Part shown: piece after piece, positions 8,970 to 16,322 of the stretch
How the letters are laid out: every line of letters starts with the position of its first letter
How positions within the stretch are numbered: position 1 is the first letter of the stretch
Assembly (NCBI RefSeq): GCF_022803015.1
Contig: NZ_JAFKON010000003.1
Span: 248,001-312,000 of the forward strand
From: Arthrobacter humicola
GTDB lineage: Bacteria > Actinomycetota > Actinomycetes > Actinomycetales > Micrococcaceae
Length of the DNA: 64,000 bases
Direction: 5' to 3'
Notes under the pieces: model-generated
What the model was told of the DNA's origin: nothing
What the model saw: only the letters and a program-made list of their open reading frames with translations
Databases searched by the model: none
Program-made: the position numbers and the translations under genes

Positions 8970-10078
8970 GATCCCCGTAACGAGCACGCTGCTGTGCTCA
9001 GTTCGGCGGCCTTCACGCGCATCAGTGACATGGGCAACGGGTCAGGTGGTGGCTTACCGAACAGCTTGTTCGCAAGCGCCTTGGCCTGTTCGTCCGTCAG
9101 TTCCGCGCCACGTTCGGCGGCGACGTCCTGGAAAAACGTAATGATTTCGTTCAGGGGGATGCTCGCAATCGTGGGCTCCCGCGGAACGTATGGATCCACG
9201 ATGGGGTTGTTGAGCGCACGATTGAACGCCAACAGCACCACTCGGCAGTCGCCAAGCTCGTCGTTGCCTGCCGCTGCGGCGATGTCACCTATGAAGTCCA
9301 AGGTGGGGTCGGCAAGATTCGCCCCATCGAGCCCATCGAAGACGAGACACACCTTACCGAGCTCGCTCAATCTCTTGATAAGAGCGAGGCTGAGAACGCG
9401 CGCGTTGGTGATATCCATCGCGGTCTCGTCGGCCTGAGGTTCGTCTTTATGTGACGTTTGCCAGCCGAACGCGGCTGCGATCATGCGAGCAACGTCCACA
9501 GGTGTTGCTTGCGTGTCCTTGAAGCGCGAGAGGTCGATGAGTTTCGTGTCGAAGCCGCCGACTTTCTTCGCCACATACGATACGAGCACCCACGTATAGC
9601 TACGCCCCGACGATGGCGGGCCTTGAACTATCATTGCCCGATCGCCGTTCTCGTCAAACAGCGACTTGAGATTGTCCCGCAGCGTCACTCGATTGACGAA
9701 CGGACGCCTTCCTACGATCGTCGCCTTCGTATGGTCGACAACGCGTTCAGCACGCTGAAGATCGGCCCTCTCGATCTCCGCCTCCTGATCGCACACAGCG
9801 ATGAGGTTCTCGATCCTTTCGCGCATCGCAGTGTAGTTCATGTCGTCGCGTGCGGTTGTCAGAAATTGGCGCAGCTTGCCCGCCTTCGCGATTGTCTCTA
9901 GCGCGTCCGGCCAGATGTCGCGAATTCGCCCCTCCCACTCAACGTCGATGATTTCGATGCCCACCATGCCAATGAAATCCTGCATCGGCTTCTTATCCGT
10001 GAAACCTGTGAACGCGATCTTCAGTACTTCCTTGGAACGTGGATTCGCCAAATTGAATGGCTCGTTGTAGAAGGACAT
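8966..10078 (-). CDS. P-loop ATPase with N-terminal adaptor-like (EAD-like) domain
   Basis: A 370-residue protein starting at ATG 10078, 3 bp after the protease stop, and overlapping the STAND gene by 4 bp. Residues 14-78 form a small helical domain (LKIAFTGFTDKKPMQDFIG, then WPDALETIAKAGKLRQFL). Its pattern resembles effector-associated death-like domains (EADs) and the N-terminus of the neighbouring protease. Residues 120-255 are a P-loop module: FVNRVTLRDNLKSLF, Walker A GPPSSGRS (153-160) and Walker B VCLVFDGLDG (243-252). The Walker A lysine is replaced by arginine, so ATP hydrolysis may be weak or lost. It is probably the adaptor between the STAND protein and the protease; that is an inference from domain pattern and operon order. 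Confidence 0.7.
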   Translation of the reverse strand: MSFYNEPFNLANPRSKEVLKIAFTGFTDKKPMQDFIGMVGIEIIDVEWEGRIRDIWPDALETIAKAGKLRQFLTTARDDMNYTAMRERIENLIAVCDQEAEIERADLQRAERVVDHTKATIVGRRPFVNRVTLRDNLKSLFDENGDRAMIVQGPPSSGRSYTWVLVSYVAKKVGGFDTKLIDLSRFKDTQATPVDVARMIAAAFGWQTSHKDEPQADETAMDITNARVLSLALIKRLSELGKVCLVFDGLDGANLADPTLDFIGDIAAAAGNDELGDCRVVLLAFNRALNNPIVDPYVPREPTIASIPLNEIITFFQDVAAERGAELTDEQAKALANKLFGKPPPDPLPMSLMRVKAAELSTAACSLRGS

Positions 10079-10081
10079 CGC

Positions 10082-11113
10082 CTACGCCAGTCCTGCGGCA
10101 TGCAAGCCCTCGACGACCCGCTCGATTCGCCGGCCCTGGTTACGAACCTCGGTTGCACCATTAACTCTCGCCTCAACCCACTGATGATGGAGTGCGACCA
10201 GTTCCCACTCTTCGTTGAAAACAGGCGAGCCGGATGATCCGCCCTCGGTATCCGTCAGGTACTGCACTACGTCGTCGTCGGCAAACCGCACGACGTTGTG
10301 AATCATCCCGATTTTTTTCGGTGCCCCGTTTGGGTGCTGGATAATGTACACGCGTTCATCGGGCTTGACTGGCTTCGCCCCGGTCAGTTTGATGGTCGCA
10401 GCGGTGGCAGGCATCTGGCCATGGAGCTTGACGACGGCCCAGTCGTGGGTTTCGTTACCAAGGATGGTGGATGGATCACCGGACAGCTTAGTGGGTACCG
10501 CGTCAAGGCCGGCGAACGACCGTTCGTAGCCGAACCAGGCTTCGACTTCGGTGGCTGGGGCGTTGCCATGATCGTGGTCGAATAACACATGGTGGTTAGT
10601 TAGTACCGTGTCGTCGTTAATGCGAAAAGCGGTTCCGTAGTACTTTTCCCCAGATAGCGTCACCAATAGACGACAAACGCCACCACTGAGTTCCAGCCCG
10701 CGTCGCAGGAAGGCGATATCAAGGAAAGTTGGCTCGGCTTCAAGAACCTTTTCCATTCCTGGATCACCGAATCCCCGCCAGTTAGGAGACCCACCCGACG
10801 GAGGGGGCGCGGTAATCGGAGTCAACTCGAGCAACTCGCCGATCCTAGCTGCGACGGACGAATCGCCACCGTCCTGGATCAGTTTCAGCAGCGGTTTTAG
10901 TTTTGCTTGCTTGAACGTTAGCTGCAGGATGTCCCGCCAAACCCACCGCATCGGTTGATCCCAATCGATCTCGGCGGGGTCGATCTGGTCCAGCGCCAGA
11001 AGGTCGCGCACGGACGGCTTGCTCTGATAGTTGGCCGCTAGTAAACCCCACAGTTCGCGAGCTGCAGCATCTGAGAAGTCGAACGGCGGCGGGCTGTCGA
11101 GGAAGTTGGTCAT
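10082..11113 (-). CDS. Trypsin-like serine protease with N-terminal adaptor-like (EAD-like) domain
   Basis: A 343-residue protein. ATG 11113 is chosen over the further upstream frame because AAGGGG lies about 7 bases before it. Residues 11-82 form a helical domain (ARELWGLLAANYQ, then WRDILQLTFKQAKLKPLL) that looks like the N-terminus of the next gene's product, which suggests homotypic contact. The protease domain spans about 140-340 with a full catalytic triad: His175 in LTNHHV, Asp224 in HDWAVVKL, and Ser294 in GGSSGSPVF. No signal peptide is seen, so it should act in the cytoplasm. It is the first gene of the operon. Proteases coupled to STAND proteins are known conflict effectors; the substrate is unknown. 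Confidence 0.75.
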   Translation of the reverse strand: MTNFLDSPPPFDFSDAAARELWGLLAANYQSKPSVRDLLALDQIDPAEIDWDQPMRWVWRDILQLTFKQAKLKPLLKLIQDGGDSSVAARIGELLELTPITAPPPSGGSPNWRGFGDPGMEKVLEAEPTFLDIAFLRRGLELSGGVCRLLVTLSGEKYYGTAFRINDDTVLTNHHVLFDHDHGNAPATEVEAWFGYERSFAGLDAVPTKLSGDPSTILGNETHDWAVVKLHGQMPATAATIKLTGAKPVKPDERVYIIQHPNGAPKKIGMIHNVVRFADDDVVQYLTDTEGGSSGSPVFNEEWELVALHHQWVEARVNGATEVRNQGRRIERVVEGLHAAGLA

Positions 11114-11499
11114 TGTGTCCCCTTCAATGTGTGGGGGCGGTAAGCGCGCCATCTCTTTGGGCGAGGTGATCCGATATAAATAGACCGCGCGCGTCACCGC
11201 CCAGGAGGCGAGCGCTCAATGTCAGGCGATGAAGGCGTGTTGCAGGGTCGGTACCAGGACCATGAGCGAGAGGGAGGACGCATCTCATCGGGGTCTCCTG
11301 ACTGGAATATACGGAACATGATGCTATGCGGCTGTGCCGATGTCTATAGGTTTCCGACGGATGCGCACACTGTCCAGTCGCATCGAATTGCGTCTCAACC
11401 TCCAATAAATGCCGAGATCCAAACGAGCTCTCGCTGATCCATGTCGCGCGGAGAACGAACTCCACCCTGCTGTTGGGTCCTAACCGTTGAGCTGTCCCT
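11114..11499. other. Non-coding stretch upstream of the conflict operon
   Basis: About 385 bases with no convincing gene. By position it must carry the promoter of the minus-strand operon. The stretch near 11170 (gatataaatag) is the only AT-rich patch close to the protease start. I see no clear operator, repeat or small RNA. Confidence 0.3.
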
Positions 11500-11763
11500 T
11501 TGTCCTGCGGCCCCGTCGCACTTCTGCGGCGGCTCCACCTAGACGACGCCAAACTGGAAGACGCCTTGAACTCAGCCGCCCGAAATTTGAACTTGATGCT
11601 CGAGGCCATGTTGGAGGCGAGGAGGATAAAGGATGTTGTCAGCGTCACCCATAGGACGGCGTTTGAGGCGCAGATGACTCTACTCCGAGCCAAATTGTTG
11701 GCGGCTATCAGGAAAGACCTCCGTGGAGAGTCGTCCGGCGAGGTCCGAGCACTAAAGCCCTAG
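11500..11763 (+). CDS. Possible small protein or gene fragment, unknown
   Basis: A plus-strand frame from a weak TTG at 11500 to TAG 11763, up to 87 residues. The sequence is protein-like: acidic and helical, with DDAKLEDALNSAARNLNLML and FEAQMTLLRAKLLAAIRKDL forming possible amphipathic helices. There is no good ribosome binding site at 11500; internal ATGs such as that in LNLMLEAMLEARR are alternatives. It may be the 3' remnant of a longer gene in the island. The antisense strand is also open but looks like a shadow. Confidence 0.3.
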   Translation: MSCGPVALLRRLHLDDAKLEDALNSAARNLNLMLEAMLEARRIKDVVSVTHRTAFEAQMTLLRAKLLAAIRKDLRGESSGEVRALKP

Positions 11764-12227
11764 AAGTTTGGTTACATTTGGGGGTGTCTGCTATCCGGCA
11801 GGCCCAGGAACACTAGCCGGGAGGGTTTGGTCACCATCGGTGCCAGCGTAAGGGCACGGCGGCGTCCACGAGCCTGCCGGTTGACTCATCCTCGAACACT
11901 AGAGGCCACCGCCCCCACGGAAGACGTCTGCGCCAGTTCTAGCGCAGGTGAGTTCGCCAGCGCCCAGATGTGCTGACGGCTACACGTCCTCCGATGTCAG
12001 GTACGTGTACGACGGGAACATGCCCGTCATCAATACTGAGCCGCTTGTCCCTCACATTGCCTGTTTCGCGCTTTAAAAGCACCAACGCTGGAGGCTGGGC
12101 CAGTACCTTCGGAGGTACATAGGAGTGGTGCATCTCCGGCGCCCAAGCTGAAATTCCAAAGCGGGTCATGTGCACACCAGCCCAAGGCCGCATGAACTTC
12201 CATCCCGACCACTAAATGGGAGTTCCA
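11764..12227. other. Gene-poor stretch between the small ORF and the excisionase gene
   Basis: About 460 bases without a convincing gene. It contains one copy of a 17-bp direct repeat (11850-11866) whose partner lies in the 3' end of the excisionase gene. The local reading TIGASVRARRR resembles the end of that protein, so part of the stretch may be a decayed duplicate. Otherwise I see nothing. Confidence 0.35.
11850..11866 (+). repeat. 17-bp direct repeat, copy 1 (partner at 12443-12459)
   Basis: AAGGGCACGGCGGCGTC occurs here and again at 12443-12459 inside the excisionase-like gene, in the same orientation and 593 bp apart. An ATCGGT precedes both copies at slightly different spacing. This points to a diverged duplication of the end of the excisionase gene rather than an attachment core. 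Confidence 0.6.
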
Positions 12228-12488
12228 ATGGATCTTGAGTTCTACGAGCCGGCTGAGGCGGCGGCCCTAATGCGGTGCACGGAGGCCTGGCTGCGGGAGG
12301 GCGCGGCCAGCGGCAATTTCCCGCACGTCTGCTGGGGCAAGGGAAAGATCATCTTCACCTCTGAGCACATCGCGGAGATCGCCCGCCTGCGCGAGGTCCC
12401 GGCTCATGCGGGTTCAACCCCGCAGGAACGGCTGATCGGTACAAGGGCACGGCGGCGTCTCGCGCCGGTCAGCAACCAGAAACCCTGA
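12228..12488 (+). CDS. Excisionase-like small DNA-binding protein
   Basis: An 86-residue protein. ATG 12228 is chosen because GGGAG lies 5 to 6 bases upstream; ATG 12216 overlaps that site. Residues 5-55 (YEPAEAAALMRCTEAWLREG, then FPHVCWGKGKIIFTSEHIAEI) form the winged helix-turn-helix pattern of MerR/excisionase-type proteins, followed by a short basic tail. It is convergent with the integrase gene, whose stop is 27 bp away. It probably directed excision of the element. Integrase and excisionase together mark the right end of an integrated element. Confidence 0.65.
   Translation: MDLEFYEPAEAAALMRCTEAWLREGAASGNFPHVCWGKGKIIFTSEHIAEIARLREVPAHAGSTPQERLIGTRARRRLAPVSNQKP
12443..12459 (+). repeat. 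17-bp direct repeat, copy 2
   Basis: Second copy of the repeat described at 11850-11866. Here it encodes the TRARRR segment of the excisionase-like protein. Confidence 0.6.
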
Positions 12489-12514
12489 CCGCGAGAGAGT
12501 GGCAATGTCCAGTG

Positions 12515-13644
12515 TCAGCGCGTGAACCCCGTAATCGACCTCTCAGTGGCGTCAGCGCCGGCCTGCAGCGCCTCGGGCATCAAGTGGCCGTAGACCTGCT
12601 CCGTAGTCCGCGTTGAGGCGTGGCCAAGGCGGCGCGAGATCGTAAAAAGCGACACCCCGTCCTGGATCAGCCAAGACGCATGCGTGTGCCGGAGGTCATG
12701 GATGCGGGGCGACTTCTTCAGCCCATGTGCCTGAGCTGCTTGGACCGCAGGAACCCAGTAGTGGTGCCAATAGAGCTTGTGGATAATCCGCTCGCCCTTA
12801 GGTGTCGTAAACAGGAGTTCGTCGCCAGGGCGACTTGCCACGAGGGCTACCAGAAGTTCCACCAGCGCCGGGTTGAGACCGATGGTCCGCTTGCCCGCGC
12901 CGGTCTTGGTGGCCCCGATGTAGTACTGCGACTGGCCGTCCCGTTTCCAGGCCTTGTTGATCCGCACCGTGGGCGGTTTGGAGAGCAAATCGACGTCGGC
13001 CACCTTGAGTGCCGTCGCTTCCCCAAATCTGGTTCCTGTCATGACCAGGAAGTTGGTGAAGGTCTTGTACCGCTCCCCCATGACTTCAAGGATCATGTTG
13101 TACTCGGAGTGCGTGAGGACATGGCTTCGTCTTCAGCCTTGTCGATACTCGGCAGCTGAACGCCGCGGCACGGATTCCGAGGGATGTAGTGCAGCATCTC
13201 CGCAGTGTTCATCGCTGCGGAGATGAGGCCATGAACGTTGTGGATCGTCTTCGGAGACTTGCCCTTCGCCATCATCGACTTAGCCCAATGGTTGAGGTGC
13301 CGATAGTCGAGCTTGTCCACGGGAATGTGGCCAATGACGTTCCTGATGTGAAGGTCCAGCATCATCTGGTACGTCCTGGTGGTTCCGCTGGACGGCCGGA
13401 TCAGCAGGTCGATATGTTCCTGGACAACCTCGGCGACTGTGGGCACCCTGGTCTGGTTGGAAAGTATGGCCTGCTGGGCAATCGCGAAGGACTGCCCGTT
13501 CGCGTCCAGCAGGCGCTTAAGGGTTTCGGCCTCCGCCTGAGTTGCGACTGTCAGGCCTTGATTCTTACGGGTACCCGGATCGCGCCAGCGCACGATGAAC
13601 GACTTGGAACCGTCTTTTTTCACGCGCGTGCTGATGCTGGCCAC
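12515..13644 (-). pseudogene. Tyrosine recombinase/integrase broken by a single-base deletion
   Basis: The N-terminal part starts at ATG 13644 (MASISTRVKKDGSKSFIVRW), with an arm-binding domain and a SAM-like core-binding domain up to IDKAEDEAM. The frame then shifts. In the next frame LTHSEYNMILEVMGERYKTF continues without a gap into the catalytic domain, with GTRFGEA, HDLRHTHASWL, RRLGHAS and the tyrosine in EQVYGHLM. One base appears missing near 13119: ATG T-C CTC where TTC would restore F. All catalytic residues (R, H-x-x-R, H, Y) remain. The gene lies 85 bp from the 3' end of tRNA-Leu, as usual for tRNA-targeting integrases. As written it makes no full enzyme; a sequencing error is possible. 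Confidence 0.85.
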
Positions 13645-13662
13645 AGCAAAATGCTACGCCGC

Positions 13663-13693
13663 TGTACACACTTTTTGTAGTTTTGTACACACT
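13663..13693. repeat. Paired 10-bp direct repeats between integrase gene and tRNA-Leu
   Basis: TGTACACACT occurs at 13663-13672 and 13684-13693, 21 bp start to start, which is two helical turns. GCCGCTG just before the first copy and CAGCGGC just after the second form a flanking inverted repeat. The site lies upstream of the integrase start, so it could be an arm-type integrase binding site or an operator for the integrase promoter. Confidence 0.5.
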
Positions 13694-13728
13694 CAGCGGC
13701 CCACAAGCCCCTGAACAGGGAAAACACG

Positions 13729-13810
13729 TGCCCGAGGTGGGACTCGAACCCACACACCTTTCGATACCGCATTTTGAGTGCGGCGCGTCTGCCAATTCCG
13801 CCACTCGGGC
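13729..13810 (-). tRNA. tRNA-Leu (anticodon CAA)
   Basis: The minus strand folds as a class II tRNA of 82 nt. The acceptor arms GCCCGAG/CTCGGGC close at 13804-13810 and 13730-13736, the anticodon loop CTCAAAA gives CAA, there is a long variable arm, and the T loop contains GTTCGAGTCCC. CCA is not encoded. Its 3' end faces the integrase gene, so this tRNA is the probable attachment site of the island. Confidence 0.93.
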
Positions 13811-14015
13811 GCGGAGTACACCGGTGTAACAATCAGCCTGCCACAGTGCTGTGAGCAACGCGATCGCTTCCAGTGCGCGAAATTACTCTACATGCAGATA
13901 GGCTGAATTCCAGAATCGCGCCAGTGACGCCGCATCGAACCAAACCGGTCCAAGTACATCGGCGGACAAAACCTATGATGGTTGAGTTCCCGCCGTACCT
14001 TTCCAAGGAGTTCCC

Positions 14016-14621
14016 GTGTCAGAACAGACGGAGTCAACCCCCACTTCCCAGCCGGCGCGCCGCGTTGTCGTCGCCGAGGATGAGACCCTCATCCGCCTGG
14101 ACATCATCGAGATCCTGCGGGGCGAAGGCTACGACGTCGTCGGCGAGGCGGACAACGGCGAAAAGGCCGTCCAGCTTGCCGAGGAGCTCAAGCCCGACCT
14201 AGTCCTGATGGACGTCAAGATGCCGGTCATGGACGGCATCTCGGCCGCGGAGAAGATCGTCAAGGCCCGGATCGCCCCCGTGGTCCTGCTCACCGCGTTC
14301 AGCCAGAAAGAGCTCGTGGAGCGCGCCCGCGACGCCGGCGCCATGGCGTACGTGGTCAAGCCGTTCACCCCGGCGGACCTCATCCCGGCTTTGGAGATCG
14401 CGCTGTCCCGCCACGAGGAAATCAAGGCCCTCGAGAGCGAGGTCACGGACCTGCAGGAGCAGTTCGCCACCCGCAAGCTCGTGGAGCGCGCCAAGAGCCT
14501 CCTGACCACCAAGATGGGCCTGACGGAACCGGAAGCCTTCCGCTGGATCCAGAAGACCTCGATGGACCGCCGCCTCAGCATGCGCGAGGTCGCCGAAACC
14601 ATCATCAACCAGGTCAACTAG
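14016..14621 (+). CDS. pdtaR: ANTAR-domain response regulator PdtaR
   Basis: A 201-residue protein from GTG 14016, with AAGGAG about 7 bases upstream. Residues 15-130 form a receiver domain (VVVAEDETLIRLDI) with phospho-acceptor Asp66 in DLVLMDVKMPVMDG and the conserved Lys in VVKPF. Residues 140-198 form an ANTAR RNA-binding domain (RAKSLLTTKMGLTEPEAFRW, then MREVAETIINQ). The architecture equals mycobacterial PdtaR (Rv1626), which is activated by PdtaS kinase and acts by transcription antitermination. No kinase gene lies nearby, as is usual for this system. It is convergent with pyk across a strong terminator. Confidence 0.92.
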   Translation: MSEQTESTPTSQPARRVVVAEDETLIRLDIIEILRGEGYDVVGEADNGEKAVQLAEELKPDLVLMDVKMPVMDGISAAEKIVKARIAPVVLLTAFSQKELVERARDAGAMAYVVKPFTPADLIPALEIALSRHEEIKALESEVTDLQEQFATRKLVERAKSLLTTKMGLTEPEAFRWIQKTSMDRRLSMREVAETIINQVN

Positions 14622-14689
14622 CGGCCGGCCGTTCCGGCCGCGCTCGGCGGCCGGCAGCCGGCAGCCGCGCGCTCGAAGCACCAAACACC

Positions 14690-14733
14690 AAAAAAGGAGG
14701 ATCCCCGCCAGCCGGCGGGGATCCTCCCTTTTG
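14690..14733. terminator. Bidirectional intrinsic terminator between pdtaR and pyk
   Basis: A perfect 14-bp stem, GGAGGATCCCCGCC at 14696-14709 against 14714-14727, with a 4-base loop. It is preceded by an A-run and followed by CTTTT, so it can stop transcription of both convergent genes. Confidence 0.9.
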
Positions 14734-14750
14734 CGTTCAAGCTATCAGAA

Positions 14751-16253
14751 CTAGGCCTGGACCCGGTTCTTCTTCTTCTTTTCCGGCCACGGGCCGAGCT
14801 TGTCCTTGGCCACGGCTGCTTCGCCCTGGCCGCCGAAGTCGGCGAGGTCGCCCACCTTGTGGACCTTCAGCAGGTTCGTCGACCCGGCCTTTCCGGGAGG
14901 TGAACCGGCGGCGATGACCACCAGGTCACCGTCCTCGACGACGTCGAGCTCCAGCAGGCTGCGGTCAACCTGGGCCGTCATCTCGTCGGTGTGGCCCACC
15001 ATCGGGACCAGGACCGGCTGGATGCCCCACGTCAGCGCGAGCTGGTTCCAGACGTGCTCCACCGGGGTGAAGGCGAAGACCGGCCTGATGGGGCGCAGAC
15101 GCGACAGGCGGCGTGCCGAGTCACCGGACTGCGTGAAGGTGCAGATGTACTTCGCTTCCAGCTGATCGGCGATCTCGACGGCGGCGCGGGTGATGGCGCC
15201 GCCGCGGGTCTTGGGCTTGGTGCCCAGCGGGGGAACGCGCTCCAGGCCGTGCTCTTCGGTGGACTCGATGATCCGGGCCATGGTCTTGACCGTCTCGATC
15301 GGGTACTTGCCCACGCTGGTCTCGCCGGAGAGCATGACCGCGTCGGCACCGTCCAGCACCGCGTTGGCGCAGTCGGAGGCCTCGGCGCGGGTCGGGCGCG
15401 GGTTCTCGATCATGGACTCGAGGACCTGGGTGGCCACGATGACCGGCTTGGCCCAGCGGCGTGCCAGTTCGATGGCGCGCTTCTGCACTATCGGCACTTC
15501 CTCGAGGGGAAGTTCCACACCGAGGTCGCCACGAGCCACCATGATGGCGTCGAAGGCGTCGATGATCTCGTGCAGCTGCTCCACGGCCTGCGGCTTCTCG
15601 ATCTTGGCGATGACCGGCACGCGGCGGCCTTCCTCGTCCATGATCTCGTGCACGCGGACGATGTCCGAAGCATCCCGGACGAAGGACAGGGCAACCATGT
15701 CCACGCCGCGGCGCATGGCCCAGCGCAGATCGTCCTCGTCCTTTTCGCTCAGCGCCGGCACGTTGACGGCAACGCCGGGCAGGTTGATGCCCTTGTTGTT
15801 GGAAACCCAGCCGCCGACAATCACTTGGGCGACCACCTTGACGTCGTCGACGTCGATCGCGCGGAGGGCGACCTTGCCGTCGTCGATCAGCAGGGCATCG
15901 CCCGGGTTGACGTCCTCTGTCAGGCTCTTGAGGGTCGTGGAGCAGATGTCCTTGGTGCCCGGAACGTCCTCGGTGGTGATCGTGAACGTGTCACCGACCT
16001 CCAGGAGGTGGGGACCGTCGACGAAACGTCCGAGGCGGATCTTCGGGCCCTGCAGGTCGGCCATGATGGCCACGGCCTTGCCGAGCTGTCCCGCAGCCTT
16101 GCGGACGTTCTCGTAGGTGTTGTCGTGCACGGAGTAATCGCCGTGGCTCATGTTCATGCGTGCCACGTCAACGCCGGCTTCCAGCACGGCCAGCGTGTTG
16201 TCAAAGCTTGCGATTGCCGGTCCGAAAGTGGCCACGATTTTAGCGCGTCTCAT
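14751..16253 (-). CDS. pyk: Pyruvate kinase
   Basis: A 500-residue protein starting MRRAKIVATFGPA at ATG 16253. Pyruvate kinase converts phosphoenolpyruvate and ADP to pyruvate and ATP, the last step of glycolysis. Visible signatures are NMSHGDY, the catalytic lysine strand VPVIAKIEKPQAVEQL, MVARGDLGVELPLEEVP for Mg and substrate binding, and ATQVLESMIENPRPTRAE. The C-terminal allosteric domain follows (residues 360-475), with a lysine-rich tail. Length fits the bacterial family. The terminator at 14690-14733 lies just downstream. Confidence 0.97.
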   Translation of the reverse strand: MRRAKIVATFGPAIASFDNTLAVLEAGVDVARMNMSHGDYSVHDNTYENVRKAAGQLGKAVAIMADLQGPKIRLGRFVDGPHLLEVGDTFTITTEDVPGTKDICSTTLKSLTEDVNPGDALLIDDGKVALRAIDVDDVKVVAQVIVGGWVSNNKGINLPGVAVNVPALSEKDEDDLRWAMRRGVDMVALSFVRDASDIVRVHEIMDEEGRRVPVIAKIEKPQAVEQLHEIIDAFDAIMVARGDLGVELPLEEVPIVQKRAIELARRWAKPVIVATQVLESMIENPRPTRAEASDCANAVLDGADAVMLSGETSVGKYPIETVKTMARIIESTEEHGLERVPPLGTKPKTRGGAITRAAVEIADQLEAKYICTFTQSGDSARRLSRLRPIRPVFAFTPVEHVWNQLALTWGIQPVLVPMVGHTDEMTAQVDRSLLELDVVEDGDLVVIAAGSPPGKAGSTNLLKVHKVGDLADFGGQGEAAVAKDKLGPWPEKKKKNRVQA

Positions 16254-16322
16254 ATACCTACCCTACTGGTGTGTTGCATGGATTAAGTTGAAGTGCGGAT
16301 GAATCCCGGAGGTCCTGTGGGA

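Noticed and set aside
14991..16286. 431-codon plus-strand open frame over pyk
   Set aside because: It is a high-GC shadow of pyruvate kinase; its residues are Gly/Asp/His-rich without domains.
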